Below, one piece after another: positions 48,901-60,842 of a stretch of 64,000 bases of DNA (position 1 is its first letter; each line of letters starts with the position of its first letter). The notes beneath the pieces were generated by a model. That model was given only the letters and a program-made list of their open reading frames with translations, was not told where the DNA came from and made no database searches. This DNA comes from Aphelocoma coerulescens (Eukaryota; Chordata; Aves; Passeriformes; Corvidae), in contig NC_091020.1 of assembly GCF_041296385.1 (NCBI RefSeq), positions 24,712,501 to 24,776,500 of the forward strand. Reading direction: 5' to 3'. The position numbers and the translations under genes were made by a program.

Positions 48901-51900
48901 TAAGAATTACCAGGGGAAAAAAAAAAGCCAAACAGAAGGATAATTTTTACTCCCCAGCTGCAGCTTCCGTTACATCAGCCTCAGTGTTGAGGTCAAGTGG
49001 GCAGAATAAACTTTACTACAGGCTACAAAGCACATACGCCAGCTAAAAGGTTGCATTTAGAAACAATGGGATAAAAGTCCTACCCCCTTCGAGATGAAAA
49101 TGGCAAGAAGGCAGCTCTGTTCCTAGTGAGTGATATCCAGAGATCTGTTAATTGCTCAATTAGCCAACCTTATTCACATTTCTTTACCGCTAATTTGCGG
49201 GTCAAAGACACCTTCCCCAGCTGAGCTGAAGGAGGTTCCTCTGTGGAAATTGAGCTGCACTCCTAAATCCAAACAAGGCATACATGAAGAAGCAAAGCCC
49301 ATTTGGCAAAGAGCTACGATACAAGTCTGTCCCATCATGCGTTGTCCAACTGCACCTACTTAGGTTGGGAGGAAGGGATGAGTATGTGTCATGCTCTCTC
49401 CTCCCTGGACACAGACACTATTTAAAATATGCACAACCAGAATTTTTGCACTATTTCAACTACCCAGCTCATACCATGCTGCTGTAGCTGTGCTCTGCCC
49501 AGCCCTCCTGGCAGCCCAGTGCTCAGTCCACTATTTATTCCAAAGCCTCAATTCCCTATCAGTGTATTTTTCTCCTCTTTCCTTTCCTCCTTCCCAAATA
49601 AAGGCAGGCTTCTATTTTGCTCTGGTTCTACCTAAAATCTCCTGAACAAATACAGTAGAGAATTGGGACCAAAATATAGGGACAGATCTTGGTGGATCAC
49701 TGGGAAAACAGCATGGACAGCAGAGAACAGTACCCATGTCCTTGGAACATCCCACAATAATACAGAGAGGGCTTTTTCTAGCAACAAAGATTTCTCCCCA
49801 GAAAATGTAGCACAGGTAGGGCTGTCCAGATGGAAGGTGTGCACATACACAGGATGAAGGATTTGAGCTGTCCAGTGCCCTGCATTACAGCCACATACAC
49901 TACAAGGTCTATGCAGATGTACACAACAGACCTGGTACAAGGAAGTCACTGGTGTTTGAGAGTTATGGATCACTCTTTCACAAGCTGCTAACACCTAATG
50001 TCCTGCAACCACTAGAAGAGGACAAAAGAAGCAAAAAGAAAAGAAAACCAAAAAAACCTACCAAACCAAGAACACAACCATTTCGTGTTCCTCCACCAAC
50101 ATCACAGTGTTTTGCCAAGCTGAGGCCTTTCCTACACATAAACAGCAATAGCTCTAAAATTAAAAAGCTTCTTTAAAACCAGTTTTTGAACGCAGAGCAG
50201 AGTCAAGGCAACCTATACAAAACTTGGTCTAAAACCTGGCTAGGACAGTTTAAGCATGCCCATGTTTCTTGTCCGACCAATTTTAAGATGCAGCTTAATG
50301 AAGTGCAACTTTTCACATAAAAAGAATTTATAACACAGCTATGCATGATTTACAGCAGAGCAAGATGACCTGTAGGCACCTTGGCAATGCTCATCAAGTA
50401 GCTACAGGTCACCTCTACAGTCATAGTGCAATGAGGACTGAAATATTTGTTCTGTCTTGCCCAGCCTGTTCACTGGCTGTGATACAACATACTGGCTGCA
50501 GAAAAATGAGGGATGAGACATTTCTTCTTAAATTTTAGGAGGACTTAATGTCAATGACAATTATTTTTGGATAATCACAGACCTTGACAACTGTGCTTTG
50601 TGTTCTTTCCCTTTGTGTAGGATTTCAGCTTGTAAATAGTAAGCAGTTGGGTACATTCCAACACATTCCCTTTAAACAAACTATTTCCAAGTAAGTTTTC
50701 TTTTGCTTCACCTGATGTATTTCTGTCAAGTAGTAAAAGGGGAATCTCAGAAGAATTTTTAGGCATTGGTTATGGCATTTTCCGTATCAGGTGACCTGTT
50801 AGGACACCTCTCCCACAGGAATAACCTCAGGACAGCTAAGATTAAGCTCCATTCCCTACTAAAGAAATTATACCTACCTGGCTGACAAAGCAAGACACTG
50901 AACTTGACAGCCTGTGAGGCTCCTCCAATCCCACCTGTCAAACCACAATTCTGTATTTTACGTGTGACTGTGCACACAGACACTACACTGAAGTTACGAG
51001 GTGTCTTAAAAAGGCAACTTGGTCCCTTCTTTGGCTGTCTGGATTTATACTTAATGTCAGGTCAAGGAAAGCAGACCTATGGTTTTACTGCTCAGTTGTA
51101 ACACAGAGCTTCAGTAGCGCTTTCCAAATCCTCCTTATTCCATCTTCCTGATTCCCTTGGCACTGATTATTTCAGATTCCTCCTAGTCTATCACCCATGT
51201 GATAGACTTGCCCCAACATTTTCAAAGTCCTCCACCATTGCTGCTCCTGACTGCCAAAGCCCCAGTCTGGCCCTTCAACAACTCATTTGCACAGCCACCT
51301 CCTGCATGCTTTGCTCCCTCCCCAGCCTTTCAGCACACACTGCTCTTGCAGAAGGCTTTTGGCACAGCAGTACTCTGGCACTTTAACCAGACTCCTACCA
51401 AGTGCATTCCCCATTCAGTTGTTCCATCTTGAATTTTCAAGCCTGTGTGCTGTGCCTTGCTTTAATATCCTACTACACACACACACGTGTTCACGTGCAT
51501 TTCCCACTCCTTCAAATTCTGTGATCTTTCCCCACTCAGCCTCATGCCTTTCACATGATGCCTCATCAACCTGAGCAGGCTTCTTCCTCAGTGCTATCAA
51601 ATAACCTGAAACTCTCAAATCCTTCCTAAAATAAGCCTTACCTACCCCGATTTCCTGCCTTACCAAACAAGCTTAGTTTTAGTCCTTCTCTAAAAGCTTT
51701 TAAAAATACTGAATAAGTACCATTTTGCACCGTGAAAACCCCTTTGGTTGCAAAAATATTCATCCCAAATAGCCCCTTGCCCACGTTCCTTTGATGCACA
51801 GATCTTTGTTTAGGCTGTAAACTGTTTAGGACAGGAGCCTTGCCTTTAAGCAGCTAAAGCACGTTTCCAGCTCTGCACAATCAGTCTCATCTTCCCCAGG

Positions 51901-52637
51901 CAAACAGCCAGTGCTCAGACATTTCTGCTTCCAAGTTCTGAGCACCCCATTTCACATTCCTCTCCTTCACCTCTATTTTGTAAGTTTGCTCTTTTCTGCC
52001 TCCATTAGGAAGCGTGGAAGTTATCTGCAGCACTTCAGGAGCCAACCAAATAAGGGAGTAATTTCCTTTGCTCAGTTGCTGCTTGTACATGCCCCCAACT
52101 TTCTGTGACCCCATCCTGGTTTGATATGCCAGTAAGGGTAGGGATAGGGGGGAACCGGACTAGAAATTAGCCAATTAATGATTTCTCAGCAAAATGCAAC
52201 AGCCCCAAACCCACATCTTCCAAACCACAGAAGAATTTTCTTCCAAAATACTTTCCCCTCTGTCAGCAGTCTGTGTTTTCCCTCCCCCACTCCTCCGCTC
52301 CACCCCCCCCTTTGTCAGACCTGCTTCTGGAAAAAGTCTCGCTGTTCCAGAAAGTGATGCATTAATTCAACATGGACTTTGTTTTACTTGCCTAAATATG
52401 CAGAGAGAGAGTGACTGTCAACAGTTATCAAATGTGTTCATCTGCAGACAGGAGCTCTTCAGCCTTTGTCCCTCTTCCCCTCCCTGCCTTTTTTGTCTTA
52501 AATAACAGAAAACCTTGTGACAACAGATAGAAAAGAACAACAATGACATTTCTTCTGAACAGTTTTGTATTGCGCATGCTCTTACTTCAACCAAGCAAGG
52601 AGCAATAAACATTTACTACTTTCCTTGGAGAACAGAG

Positions 52638-52698
52638 TTAAAAAAAACCCAAACCAAACAAAAGAAAAAAAATGAAAAAGAAAAAAAAACCCCAACCA
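52638..52698 (+). repeat. A-rich low-complexity tract
   Basis: Runs of A with CCC, G and T interruptions. Low-complexity intronic sequence. Confidence 0.8.
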
Positions 52699-52936
52699 AA
52701 GAAGAGAACAAACTAAGTCTGAAGCTGCTCTGTGCTGGTTTGATTTAGCACAGCAATGCCACTCACAGCCTTCTGCTGTGAGTGACAAACATTTCATCTC
52801 CATCAAGCACAAGGAGGGAAGAGTGAAAACAAAGGGAGAAGTCCCATGGAGGGGGCTGCCAAAGAGGGCAGAACAGCTCTGCTGAGATACAGCTACAAAA
52901 CTGGCTGCAGAACCACCCACCTGGGCTAGGACATGG

Positions 52937-52988
52937 GGTTCCAGTATCAAGACCAACTCAGGATGAGGTTCAAGTATCAAGACCACTG
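52937..52988 (+). repeat. Two-copy ~30-bp tandem duplication
   Basis: GGTTCCAGTATCAAGACCA is followed 30 bp later by GGTTCAAGTATCAAGACCA, with one mismatch in the shared core. This is a short local duplication inside an intron. Confidence 0.8.
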
Positions 52989-55900
52989 GGTTACATGGCT
53001 GCCTTCCCTCTACACACGGCCTACCTTTCCCCATCAAGCTCCCTCTCTCCCTAAGACAGGCAAGCAGTGGGAAGTTCTAACTTTAACTCTTTCAATGAAT
53101 AGCTTATTCCTTGTGCTAGGAGCTACCCCTAAATAATAGGCTCATTTGGCAGAAATTCAGCCCACATGTCACTATACTGCTGGTATGAATAACTTTAAAG
53201 TGCTTTCCTGCATTGTAACAGCTCCAGTTGAAAGCACTGGGCACAAAACCAAAGCAGCAATAACTTAGATATTTGGCATAGAAGACAGGCATGTAACCTC
53301 CCAATTTTACCAACCAAACTGTACAAGCACAAATGACTTTTCATTAAATTAGCCTGAAAACAATCCTAAGTTCCTTTCCAGGGGAAGTTCCATATAAATG
53401 TATGTGTAGGATTACTATTTAACCGTGTACAAAACAAGAACTCTGTAGCAGATCTAATGAGTGTCAAGACTGAGGAAAATGACAAACTTTCAGGCTTCTC
53501 CTCACAACCCATATTTGTATTACTGGAGTTTCAGAATGTATAGGAAAATGTTTAGAGAATGTACCACATTTAACATTAAAAAAAAAGCAAGCTTTGCAGC
53601 TACATAAGAAACATAAACCAATGTAATCTCTTAGATCTGGGCACACCACAGACCATTTTAAAGAGAAAAGTTCAGCAACAAAAGTCATCTGTTTCTCTTT
53701 GTAGAAACAGACTACAGCTGTTCCCCTTGCAGACTTTTTTCAGTTTTAAAAAAGGAGCACTACCATGATATTCAATAATTTGTCTTTCATGTTTCTTATT
53801 CACAGACCCACTGCTTCCAAATATCTGGAGGTCAGAGATGCCTAGCCTCCTCAAACAGCTTTGGAAAGAGTAGAAATAAGTAAGACATATGCTACCCCTA
53901 ATAATTCTCCCCCATCAGGCAGTCTAACAGGGAAGCAAACACTCTTCCTTTCTGCACTCAGGCTTTCCTGGTGCTTCTAACATTCAAGTCACTTAGAAAA
54001 TTCTGCCCTTCAGAAACAATGCTCAATTCCTTTGGTTCTAGCCTTAAGGTGATTCTATCACAGACCCACCTGATAAAAATAGTTATTAGTGGTACTCAAG
54101 TGTAAATACAAAGGGAAGCATCCTTTACAGCTTGCTTTTAAATTCCAGTGAACTTCTGGAGCTAACCCTTCCAGCAGCAGGGACTATTTCAAGCAGAATA
54201 TTGCTGGGTGGGAAGAATTTCAGCCAAAATGCTTAATCGAGTTTGTTTCCAAGGAAGAGGCCAAGTGGGGAAGGGGAAGCTGTTCTGCTTGTGTTGAACA
54301 ATTCTGGCAACGTCCTGTTTGAACAACTTGAGTTCTTCTGTGCTTTGGAGCAAAAACTTGAAGGTTGGCAGGGGGGTGCATATGAACACTTCATGACATT
54401 TCAGTGCAAACCCACCCAAATTTGGCCTTGTTAGAAGTCTTTTGGGCTGGGATGGGAGGGGAAGAAGGGCAAAAAACTCTCCTGACCTCACATAAACTGT
54501 GCTCTGTTAGAGAACAGCAGGCTGGACACCCAGAGAAACTCATACTTTCAACAACTGCAGTTTGGAAGGCATGGATGTCTGTACAGGCTGCAGCTCTGCC
54601 AGATCATGAAGCCACTGTCTCCAACTTGTGCCCATTTATTCAAATCACTTTCTTTACTTCCAATAAGCCTGCTCTTGTAAGAGTTCCCCAACCTATCATT
54701 TCTGATGACATTAAACAGCCTATTTTTAGCCAGCCTGGCTAGCTGTGGCTGAAATACATTGGAGAGACCTTATAGAAGCAGCTCAGTCACAGAGGGTGCC
54801 CCAAACCTTGGACAGAATCACAGATTGCTGAAGTTTGTGCCAAGTTCAAGTGCCAAGATTCAGTTTGAGATAAATCACATATTCTCCAACACACTCAAAA
54901 CCCCAGCCCTGCTTGGGCCTAATAGGGAAGAAACTGTAATGAAGCAAGAAAAAGGCAAGGATGGGAGGATTAGGGGAGCCTATAGTGGGGAAGACTGCCA
55001 GGGAGAACACTGACAGTGGTCAGAGGGCACGTCTGGAGAAGATGCACACAGATGGTGGGTATCAGAATGCAAGAGGAAAAACTTGGGAATGCAGCTTAGG
55101 TCCTTGAGTCTTACCAGCTGAGTGTTAAGGGACTGGTTATGCAGTCTTAATATTTTATGGAGCTTTGTTTGCAATATTGTATGAATATGAAAGAATGCAT
55201 TTGTTTTCACCAGTAAATAAATTGTTTAGGAAACAGATTCCCATAAATTCTCACAGTTAAATTGCCAGGAAGCATCTGACAGAGTTTGACAAAGCAAAAT
55301 AAGTAGCTCCCAAACTGTTGGGGTACAGAAACAAGCAGACTTTCTTTCCCCCCAAGACAGTATGTGTGCTTATGATGGTTTTTTGGTGCCTTCGGAGTGC
55401 ATTTGGTGGCTGAGAAGCAAGACCTTGTCTTCTGAAAGTAGTTCCAGTTGCTGCAGGGTCAAACTCTGGCAGGAAGAACACAGATCTTGTTGGTTTTGTT
55501 TCCTCAATAACAATTTGAAACAAGGTTAAAGGGCCACTGAAAAGCTGGGTGTCCTTGAGACACAGGAGGCTACACATAGTACCATCATCAAATCCAGAAG
55601 GTAAATTTGCCACTTTAAAAGCACCTTCTCTCCTCCATGGGAAAAGGCACCTTTCCATCAACTGGGAATCATCTCTTGTGCTTACATTTGGATTCATTCC
55701 CTCAGTAAGGTTGTCTGAAAGTTTCACAGAGGTGCAAATGGTGCTCTGTCCCCCCTTTCCTTTCCAAAGTGCAACGAACACATCTGCATGATTTTGCAAG
55801 TGGAGCGGGATATAAATAGGGGTACCTTTGCTCTGGGAAAGATGATTCACCTGCACTTAAGAAATACTTGGTTTGAAAGGCTTCTCAGACTTTACCCAAA

Positions 55901-56521
55901 CACAGACTCACCCAAACACAAGGTGTTCCCCTCTACCCTGCCCTACTCACCGTTAGACCAGCAAAAGCTAAAAAAACCCCCAAACAAACCAACTAAAATG
56001 CTGCTAGTGGTGGTCTTCTAAACACCTAGGAATGATATCAAAAACTTCCAAAAGTTGTCAAGTCTCTCTTTAGTACCAAGCACTGCTTGCAAGGAAGAGA
56101 GGGGACTGAAACTGGAACGATTCTCATCTTTCCACACGACGCACTTTTCCGGTGTGCACATCTCTGACCATGGCTTTTTGGCATTCAACTCATTTTAATA
56201 GCCCTGAAACTATCACTTGTCCTTACTGAGGTAGGAAAGACTGGGGACAAAAATGCCCAAAGTTAAAACACAACAAATGTGAGCTTCCCCAACAGCACAA
56301 GGAGCCAGACTGCAGAGCTACCCTTGGTTACCAGCTCCTGGGGTACCTAATTCTGGCTCCAAGACACCCTCAAGCTGCCAGGTACAACACCCACATCTGA
56401 ACTCTGGAGCTGTGGCCCCTCACTACCAGAGTGCCAAAGATGCAGGTCCCGACACACGAAGCTGCAGTGTGGCTTTTGGTGCCCCCTGAGTGGCTGGTGC
56501 CATAGGAGGCTATGAATTCAC

Positions 56522-56605
56522 CTCGGCTCTGCTGCCTGTTGACTATCCCGCCCAGCGTCCATCGCCGGTCCAGGCGCCTCAGGTGAGCCTTGCGTCGCTT
56601 AGAAA
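56522..56605 (-). CDS. SH3PXD2A: SH3PXD2A 84-nt basic exon between SH3-1 and SH3-2
   Basis: The exon encodes SKRRKAHLRRLDRR followed by WTLGGIVNRQQSR, with two bases completing a Val codon before and one base of a Glu codon after. Ten of 27 residues are Lys or Arg. Both boundaries are phase 1 and the length is 28 codons, so it can be skipped cleanly. The 28-residue difference between the human TKS5 forms of 1133 and 1105 residues fits this exon, from memory. The donor is CGAG|GTGAAT; the acceptor AAACTAG is weak and lies downstream of a displaced pyrimidine tract, which fits regulated splicing. The basic stretch could bind lipid or act as a nuclear signal; that is inference. Confidence 0.95.
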
Positions 56606-59600
56606 CTAGTTTGGAACATGGATGGAAACAAAACAAAGGGAAAAAAAAAAAGAAAAAATGATGGGAGGGTGAGGAATAAAAACAAAACATGGGATTTACA
56701 AGCACTGGTCTTGTTAGTGGGAATGGGTTAGGTGAGATGCAGATGCTTTTAGTTTATACAGTACAGTGGAACAAGTTAACTTCTTGAGCTTGTGTGATGT
56801 GAGCCACCCAGAACTGTCACAAATTGCCACTCTTGCTATTGGCTTTTCTCAAAAAATAGTACTTATAATAAAAAATTCAAAAACACATACACATTCCAAA
56901 ACAAGCTGCACAACTAGACACTTGTCCAAGGAGAGCGCAGTGGCAGGACACATCATCACTGCTGTTGCATCTCCTAATTCAGCTGCATTATCTTTGGGGA
57001 ATTCAGTCTATTGCATATGACATCAAACCCAACAGGGCTCTAAACCTCTCTAAGCAAAATTATCACACTGTAAACAAACCCACAAACTCTTATGTAAGTT
57101 CCTTCATAACAGCAGCACTCAGGAACTGAACCCAAGTGAAAAGTGTCTGATGTGCTTGCAAGACATGACTTGCATTCATTGCCACAGCTGGTTCTCATGA
57201 TCAAAACTTCTAATATACAGATTACAATATAAGGAAAAAAACTAACCTTGCAATTATTCAGCAGGCTCAAGAAGCTAACAAGCCAGGACTAAGTATTAGT
57301 TACACACTGAAACGATAACTTATGCCTAAAGTATAAACAAAGACAAGACACTTATGGAAATGGCACTGTGAGAGCAGCTGTGCACAGAGGACACCACTTG
57401 TTTGCTGGACCACATACTTAGATCTGTACTCAGTTTCTTCTTCTGCCTGTACAGGTGTGAAAGACACTGGAACCAGTAGACTGGCACAGAAACACAGACA
57501 AACACTTCCATTTTTTCCATTCAAGGGCTTCCATCCTAATTTGGCAACTACTGCAAGGGTGCTTGGTGCTGCTGCAAAGCAATGCAAAAATATTGCAAGG
57601 TAGTAATAGCTGAAGTGCAAACACAATCATTTTACTAGTGATGCTGGAAGCTGTTCATAAACTTTGATATCAAACCATTCATAATAATTCAATTCTGCAT
57701 ATGTGCACTTATTTAGGGAATATACCCTTATACTGGAGTAGATACCATTGTCTTTTAGAACTGTGTTCTGTAGACAATCAGGCACAGCAAAATTATTTGA
57801 CTGGGAAATCATTAGCTGGACAAGAAAAAAAAAAATTCACCAAAGAGTGGCTTTTGACTTTTTGTCCTTGATTATCTGTCAGGGACTTAGACCAGACTTT
57901 TACATCCAGCTCACTCTCCTCAATTTCTTCTTTGCTGTAAGGCCCAAACCTTTCCACACAGTCCTAAGTGGAGGTGTGATGAATGGTGTTGAACAGGTAC
58001 ATTATCTAGTCTGTGGTACTCTATACTTCCCCTTTGATCCCATATTGGTCAAAAACCAACCACAAATTTTCAGAGGAGCCGAATCTCAAGATTACAGATA
58101 GCTGTGGTTTTGGCTCATGGAAATCAGTGATCCTCTTGGAAGCCCATGGAGGGACAAAAGATGAGCAGATTTAACCTGGTGACTTTCCCCAAATCACAAG
58201 GACATTAGACTGCCAGTTACACACATGCTACACAAGAGACAACATAGGACATCTCACCAGACACACAGATTATAGCAGAGAGAGAAGTTGCAGTAAGGCT
58301 GCCTGTGTTAGGAGGTTTCTATACAAGAAAGGAAGAAATGAAATGCTGAATGTAAAGGCTTGCAGGATGGGAGGTGCAGAAGGGGTAGAAACCAGCTTAA
58401 GGTGTCAATACAGAGTAGTCATCTTGCTCCTTCTCACACTGGGAGTTTGGAGGATTTAGCCATCCAGGAACAGCCCTTGAAAACAGTGGGTCACACAGAC
58501 CCTCCACACGATGTCCTCACAATGTATGGCCATCCCCAGTGACAGCCCTTTTATACTACAGTGATGCTTTTGTACGAGCCAGGGTTTTTTCCTCCTTAGC
58601 AATACTGAATTTTGCCATTTGATCCCAAACTTGGACTTGGTTGGCCATGCCACAGTCACCAGAAAGGTTGCTTATTAAAAAGTGTCTACACCTTTCCAGA
58701 GATTATGTTAACATGTTTATTTTATCAGCTCCTTTATCTGTTAAATGTTTCTTTAGATTGCTTTCTGATTGTTTTCCAAGCCTTGCAAGATCGTGTTGCT
58801 CTGAACACAGGCCCAGGTAACAATCAGCTGTCTGCCTTCACCCAGATGAAAATGTTGTACAAGCTCAGGCGCAGGGAGGAAACACTTCTGTCTTTCTCAG
58901 GGAACAGACTATTTAAACAGAGACACATGGAAATATTACTGCTGTGTAGAGGCAGAATTATTAGCAAGATGTGTTCAGCACCCCCCTATCTTTACTGGGC
59001 CTGCCACAGCAGAGCAGACTTCTGGGTTTGCCTGGCTTGTGGACTTGTTCTAGGCCTGTTCAAATGGGGAGGGACAAGGGGCTGATACACAAGGCTCCCT
59101 GCATCAGTGTTTCTGCTCTTTCAAAGTTGAGGGAGCAGAGATTGCATAGTTGCAGGAAGTTAATGTCTGTTGGAGTCACTCTGAAACTCATATAAGCTCT
59201 AAATTCTGGGGCTAAGGCACTTACTCTACTAGAAGTGCCTTCCTCCTCAGTTACATCAGAGCCCCTTTCTCCTGCCTACCTGGAAAGAGCTGGCAAGTTT
59301 TCTGTCTAAGTACATTCACTTTGATACACCTTTTTAAAGACAGTGAAAACAAGTAATTCTTTCCTATGAAATAATTATATAGAGAAGAATAGCCCAAGTA
59401 AAGAAGAACTGGAGGGGAAGAAACGAAAAATAGGAAGTCTCAGCTTAGATGGTTAATAACATAAACCAAAGTTACTAAAAAGCAAGCGAAAGCTGGGGCA
59501 CATCAGAGCAGCTGCAGAAGTTATGCAATTAGATCTGTCACTGAGATGGAACTTAGTGAAAGGCAAAGGCAGTCTCAGGTTTCAGATATCTGGATTTGGA

Positions 59601-60726
59601 GTAAGGCAGGGAGCAGGACTGCTGACCATAGGTGAAGAGAGCAGCATAATGGATTAAAAGGGACTGAGAGGAAGGAGATAAGGAGAATTTGATGGATTTT
59701 CCATTACCCAGGACAAAATGCTGTGTGGCAGCAGCCCTGTGCTGAGTACACTCCAGAGGGCAACATGAAGGGAAGAGGAGAGCTTGAAATGAAAGCAGTT
59801 TAAGCAATAAGGCTGTCAAGCACGCACTGTATTTAAGAGTCAGGAAAAGGGAGGAAGCTACAGACCAACAGACAAGGCATTCTCCAGTGCTTGCAGACCA
59901 GAGGAGTAAAGTTTTGTTCTTTAATAACAGGGAAAATTTACTCACTGCTTTTGCATCCACTAAGATGTTGCATCATACCAGACTGGTTCCTGGCCTACCA
60001 GTCTACAGCCAGTCTGTCTCTAAACCAGGATATGGGTGGACTTGAGTAGGGAAAAATTAGTTACAGAGACAAAGATTTCAATAAGCTGCAGATGTCACCC
60101 TTGGAGCCCAGCATAAAGTTCTGTGTTGCCTATGTGCCATTTTAATGGGCAGATGGTCACCCCAACACATCTCTAAGCCTCCTGCCTTTGCTAAGGAAAG
60201 GCCAGCTGAGGTTCCACATACATTTTACATAAGCGTCATGTCAAGAGCACCTAGATTCACTAGAATGGAGCAAATCATAATAGAAGTGTCCTTTGTACAC
60301 AGCTGCTACATGAGAAGCCCATTAAGATGTGGTTAGTCTTTCATAATGGAACTGAGGAACATGTGATGCTGAACTATTCCATTTCTGGAACCTGACTTAA
60401 GCATCTTCAGTAAAAAAAACAAAAAGGCAGTGTGGCTAAATACATATACATGACAAACAGCATCTCACTTTTAACAGAATGGACCATACCAAAAAAAATT
60501 ACCTTTCCACATAACCACAGACCACAGCAAACAGCAGTGAAACTAGTTTCCAAGATTAATTTAAAGGAAATTAATGAGAAGCAACCATTAAAGTTAAATC
60601 TCACTCCTTTCAATGGCCTGTGGCTCTATCATGCATCTTCTTCTGATTAGCAGCTCTCACTCAGGGGAAAAAAGCATAAACCAAGTGAATACAAATATTC
60701 TTTTGATGACAAAAAGCTTTCCATAC
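56606..60726 (-). other. SH3PXD2A: SH3PXD2A intron, 4.1 kb
   Basis: Donor GTATGG at 60726, weak acceptor AAACTAG ending at 56606. Apart from the pyrimidine tract near its 3' end I saw only unique-looking sequence and short chance open frames. Confidence 0.85.
56624..56659 (-). promoter_or_regulatory. SH3PXD2A: Distant polypyrimidine tract upstream of the 84-nt exon
   Basis: The minus strand reads a run of T with a few C, then CCCTTTGTTTTG, ending about 20 nt before the acceptor. The last 18 nt before AAACTAG are mixed and purine-containing. Separated T-rich tracts of this kind are bound by PTB- or TIA1-type regulators, which fits an alternative exon. Confidence 0.4.
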
Positions 60727-60809
60727 CTTCCCCAAATTTAGACGTGTTGATGTCAGAGTCATCTCTGGTTCCATTCTGGGATTCCAGGTATGTAGCAGGG
60801 ACCCATCCT

Positions 60810-60840
<31 letters not shown>
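60727..60840 (-). CDS. SH3PXD2A: SH3PXD2A coding exon: end of SH3-1 and start of linker
   Basis: The 114-nt exon completes a Gly codon and encodes [20 protein letters not shown], then [17 protein letters not shown], then one base of Val. The first 19 residues are the C-terminal part of SH3-1 (WW, the 3-10 helix and the ALYDY-type VPATYL end). The rest begins the acidic linker. SH3-1 and SH3-2 together form the tandem SH3 unit related to p47phox that binds partners. Acceptor TTTTTGTAG ends at 60841 and the donor is GTATGG at 60726. This is the most 5' SH3PXD2A exon in the window. The PX domain and the first half of SH3-1 lie to the right. Confidence 0.96.

Positions 60841-60842
<2 letters not shown>

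Larger units (their letters stand above)
45542..56521 (-). other. SH3PXD2A: SH3PXD2A intron, 11.0 kb
   Basis: This is the largest complete SH3PXD2A intron in the window. It holds a dense, possibly regulatory block next to the SH3-2 exon (about 45600-45990), a C-rich tract, an A-rich tract at 52638-52698 and a two-copy 30-bp tandem duplication at 52937-52988. A 199-codon sense open frame at 55257-55856 has no recognised domain. I saw no additional TKS5 exon. Confidence 0.82.
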
